Source: Diadema setosum (lineage: Eukaryota; Echinodermata; Echinoidea; Diadematoida; Diadematidae). Taken from it: a stretch of DNA of 64,000 nucleotides. Positions within the stretch are counted from its first letter, which is position 1, and every line of letters begins with the position of its first letter. The notes beneath the pieces are model-generated. The model made no database searches, was not told where the DNA came from, and saw nothing but the letters and a program-made list of their open reading frames with translations. Position numbers and translations under genes: made by a program. Positions 62,001 to 64,000 of this stretch are shown here, piece by piece. The stretch is taken from NCBI GenBank assembly GCA_033980235.1, contig CM067066.1, positions 39,737,455 to 39,801,454 on the forward strand. Direction: 5' to 3'.

Positions 62001-63712
62001 ATGTATTTATTTCATTTAAGTCACTCAGTATATTCCAAAATTGCAATTATTCTGGCAGTTACATTAACAAGCTCCACTTCATTTAATAGTCTCCTGTAGT
62101 CATTTTGTCTGCCTGGGAGACATTCAATGTTAAACATTGTTTTTATGTCACTCATGACTCAGTTTTGGGACGTCACACAGTAACAGTCTCATCACGTATC
62201 CCCATTTTTTTCTCTCGTATTTTTTTCTTTTTTATTTTATATTTCTCTGGCATTTCTTGCCCAAGTTTCATCAATCCATCTGATCTTTGTTGAACATCTG
62301 AAAACCTGCCTTCTGTCAGCAAACACTTGCTAAACTTCACTCTGCCGTGTATCGAGCGCTTCATCTTCTTATTTACTCTCAATCCCCAGTTCACCTCTTT
62401 CGCCTGCTTTTTCTTTTTATCATCTCCACTGTACTTCCCCCCCCCCCCTTGGTCCTCCCCCTGCCTGCTCCCCTTGATTTAATTGGGTGGTGAGCCAGCG
62501 GCGCTGTGCATGTTCACTTCCTGAGCGCCAACTCGGTGTTTACCTCGCTCCTCCAGTGTCTGTTGGCTATTCTCCACAGCGTCAGCCAAGTTTCTGATTC
62601 CCAAGATCATTGGAGATCTCTCACATGGATCCTCACTCCCGATCGATGAGTTCAGATTCGTGTTGAGTCCAGGGACTTCAAACCATCAGAGGCTCTCAGT
62701 CTCGACCTCCAGTGATGTCTGACTGCCAGCTGTCCTGTTCTGTCTCTCTCTTTGTTCGGGATTTTTCCCATGTTTTTATCAGAATTCAGGCCTCAATGTT
62801 TCCACCTTTACCTGCAGTGCTAAGTAGGCAACATGGTCTGCAGTTCTAGTGGTTCATAGACTGTCTTGAAAAGTGTCAAGTTCCACAACAATCTCATCGT
62901 GGAATAAATGATTATCTTGTCGGGTGGATGAACTTGAAATCATATGAACATTGTCATATATTCCATGCTGTGATGGGAAGCAGTCTGCAAGGAGCATTAA
63001 GGGAATAGATCTTTGCTGAAGACATATATCTTGTTAACCTTCCTTGGGGGATACTTGTCTTCATTGCCAATGTTGGCTTGTGTACCATACATTCCTAGTC
63101 ATACTGGAGTTTTAAGATGGCCTGGTCACCAGCGTTCCACTGAATTTGAAGAAGATCTTCCATGTGAAGGGTGAGTTAGGGAGAGTACCCGGTGGTTGGT
63201 TGTCATATTTCTTGCTGCAATTGAGAGAAATCGTCTTTTATGGCTGTGAACATGCATTTCTTCAAGCACAAGCTGTTGAGTATTAACGATTTCATATAGT
63301 TATAGTGTCACACAACTCATTCACAAGAGCATTAGAGATGAAAAAAAAATGTATGCTTTTGGATAATCTGGAAGTAAATGATTCCTTTTCTGTTTATTTC
63401 ATGCACATTGTACAGTAATTCATGGTGTTTTGCCTCATGTTTATGTTGTGTAGCTATTATTCACTCCCTCATCGTTTGTCAAAGTTGCAGTATTACAAAT
63501 TGAGTTTTCTTTGCTCCGGTGCATCACTTAGTATATGCTTTTATAAAAAGAAGAAAGTTTCAATTGGAATTTGGTGTATGACCATGTCTCGGACTACAGG
63601 AGAACTACATATGTCATGAATGTCAAGTGTATGTTAAATTTTGAATAACAATCAAATAGATATATTCATTTTCTTGCAAGATTTTTGTGCAATGTAACAT
63701 TTAAATTGTCTA
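59091..63712. other. Start of intron 4; no further exon seen
   Basis: Starts with GTAAGTGAAA. It contains T-runs (60826-60845, 61220-61243), C-runs (59539, 62437) and a GC-richer stretch at 62455-62760. No frame continues the Sec14-like domain. Confidence 0.5.
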
Positions 63713-63786
63713 AAAATCTCTTCATAATATGAAGAGATTTTCATAGATCCCTTTGCAATGATATTATCATTGCAAAGGATCTATGA
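63713..63786. repeat. Two back-to-back perfect or near-perfect hairpins
   Basis: Hairpin 1 (63713-63741): arms AAAATCTCTTCAT and ATGAAGAGATTTT, loop AAT. Hairpin 2 (63741-63786): arms TCATAGATCC(C)TTTGCAATGAT and ATCATTGCAAAGGATCTATGA, with a single bulged C. Confidence 0.85.
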
Positions 63787-64000
63787 ATAATGCATACTAT
63801 TGTATTTTTGTCCTTCTCGTAAATGATTTCAAAAGTATTTCTTCAAATCCCTCATTAATATGAAAAAAAGTTTTCAATAACCAAATGCTGAAAAAGAAAA
63901 ATGTCTATTTTCAATTCTGTTCATGTGAGGCAATTTCTAAAATAAAAGCTAGTTAGTCTTGAGTGAAAAATTTATGTTTAACCAATTTTATTCTATTAAA

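Larger units (their letters stand above)
14032..64000 (+). other. plekhg4-like: Gene span: 5' part of a PLEKHG4/KIAA1755-family gene (four exons seen, 3' end outside the window)
   Basis: Four exons on the plus strand join into one reading frame with compatible splice phases. The joined product is about 298 residues if translation starts at the ATG at 14071. It matches the N-terminal layout known for vertebrate PLEKHG4 (puratrophin-1), PLEKHG4B and KIAA1755 and for Drosophila quattro: a conserved N-terminal domain, a variable linker, then a Sec14/CRAL-TRIO-like domain. PLEKHG4 members continue into spectrin-like, DH (RhoGEF) and PH domains; none is seen before 64000. Whether this ortholog keeps GEF activity cannot be judged here. 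No transcription start, 5' UTR exon or polyadenylation site could be fixed. Additional small phase-compatible exons inside the long introns cannot be excluded. Confidence 0.85.

Overview
This is animal genomic DNA, most likely from a marine deuterostome and probably an echinoderm of the sea urchin type. The evidence is: long AT-rich introns with GT/AG splice sites; one recognisable animal gene spread over about 45 kb; and many short non-autonomous repeats of kinds common in sea urchin and other marine invertebrate genomes. These include TTAA-flanked mini-elements, foldback elements, a tRNA-derived SINE, the 'AGCTCACC' element and retrotransposon tails ending in pentanucleotide arrays. The species call is inference from repeat style, not from a diagnostic gene.

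The only protein-coding gene I can support lies on the plus strand. Four exons (14032-14253, 41082-41511, 53819-53974, 58967-59090) splice together with matching phases (0/0, 1/1, 1/1; last donor phase 2). They encode the N-terminal ~298 residues of a protein of the PLEKHG4 (puratrophin-1) / PLEKHG4B / KIAA1755 / Drosophila quattro family. Exons 1-2 carry the conserved N-terminal domain of the family, and exons 3-4 lead into its Sec14/CRAL-TRIO-like domain. The rest of the protein, including the RhoGEF (DH) and PH domains expected from PLEKHG4 relatives, would lie beyond 64000. The introns are about 26.8, 12.3 and 5.0 kb, and the last is at least 4.9 kb.

Layout: 1-14031 is upstream or 5' intronic DNA with no recognised exon. 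It holds a nested repeat (8590-8938), a 568-bp foldback element (10041-10608), a pogo-like TA-flanked element (12801-13253) and a SINE just before exon 1. Intron 1 (14254-41081) is packed with MITE-like elements, two CpG-rich repeat islands and a 189-codon minus-strand ORF (37411-37980) that is the best candidate for an unrecognised nested gene. Intron 2 (41512-53818) holds more foldback elements, a retrotransposon tail and the 1-kb AGCTCACC element, and ends in a C/CA tract next to the exon 3 acceptor. Introns 3 and 4 are mostly featureless apart from simple repeats, a more GC-rich stretch near 62.5 kb and a double hairpin near 63.7 kb.

I found no operon, CRISPR array, phage or other prokaryote-type system, and nothing I would call a new biological system. 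The points most worth a second look are the minus-strand ORF, the datable nested insertion, the family of ~93-bp TTAA-flanked mini-elements, the excess of the palindromes TAGGCCTA and TACATGTA, and the many G/C homopolymer runs.
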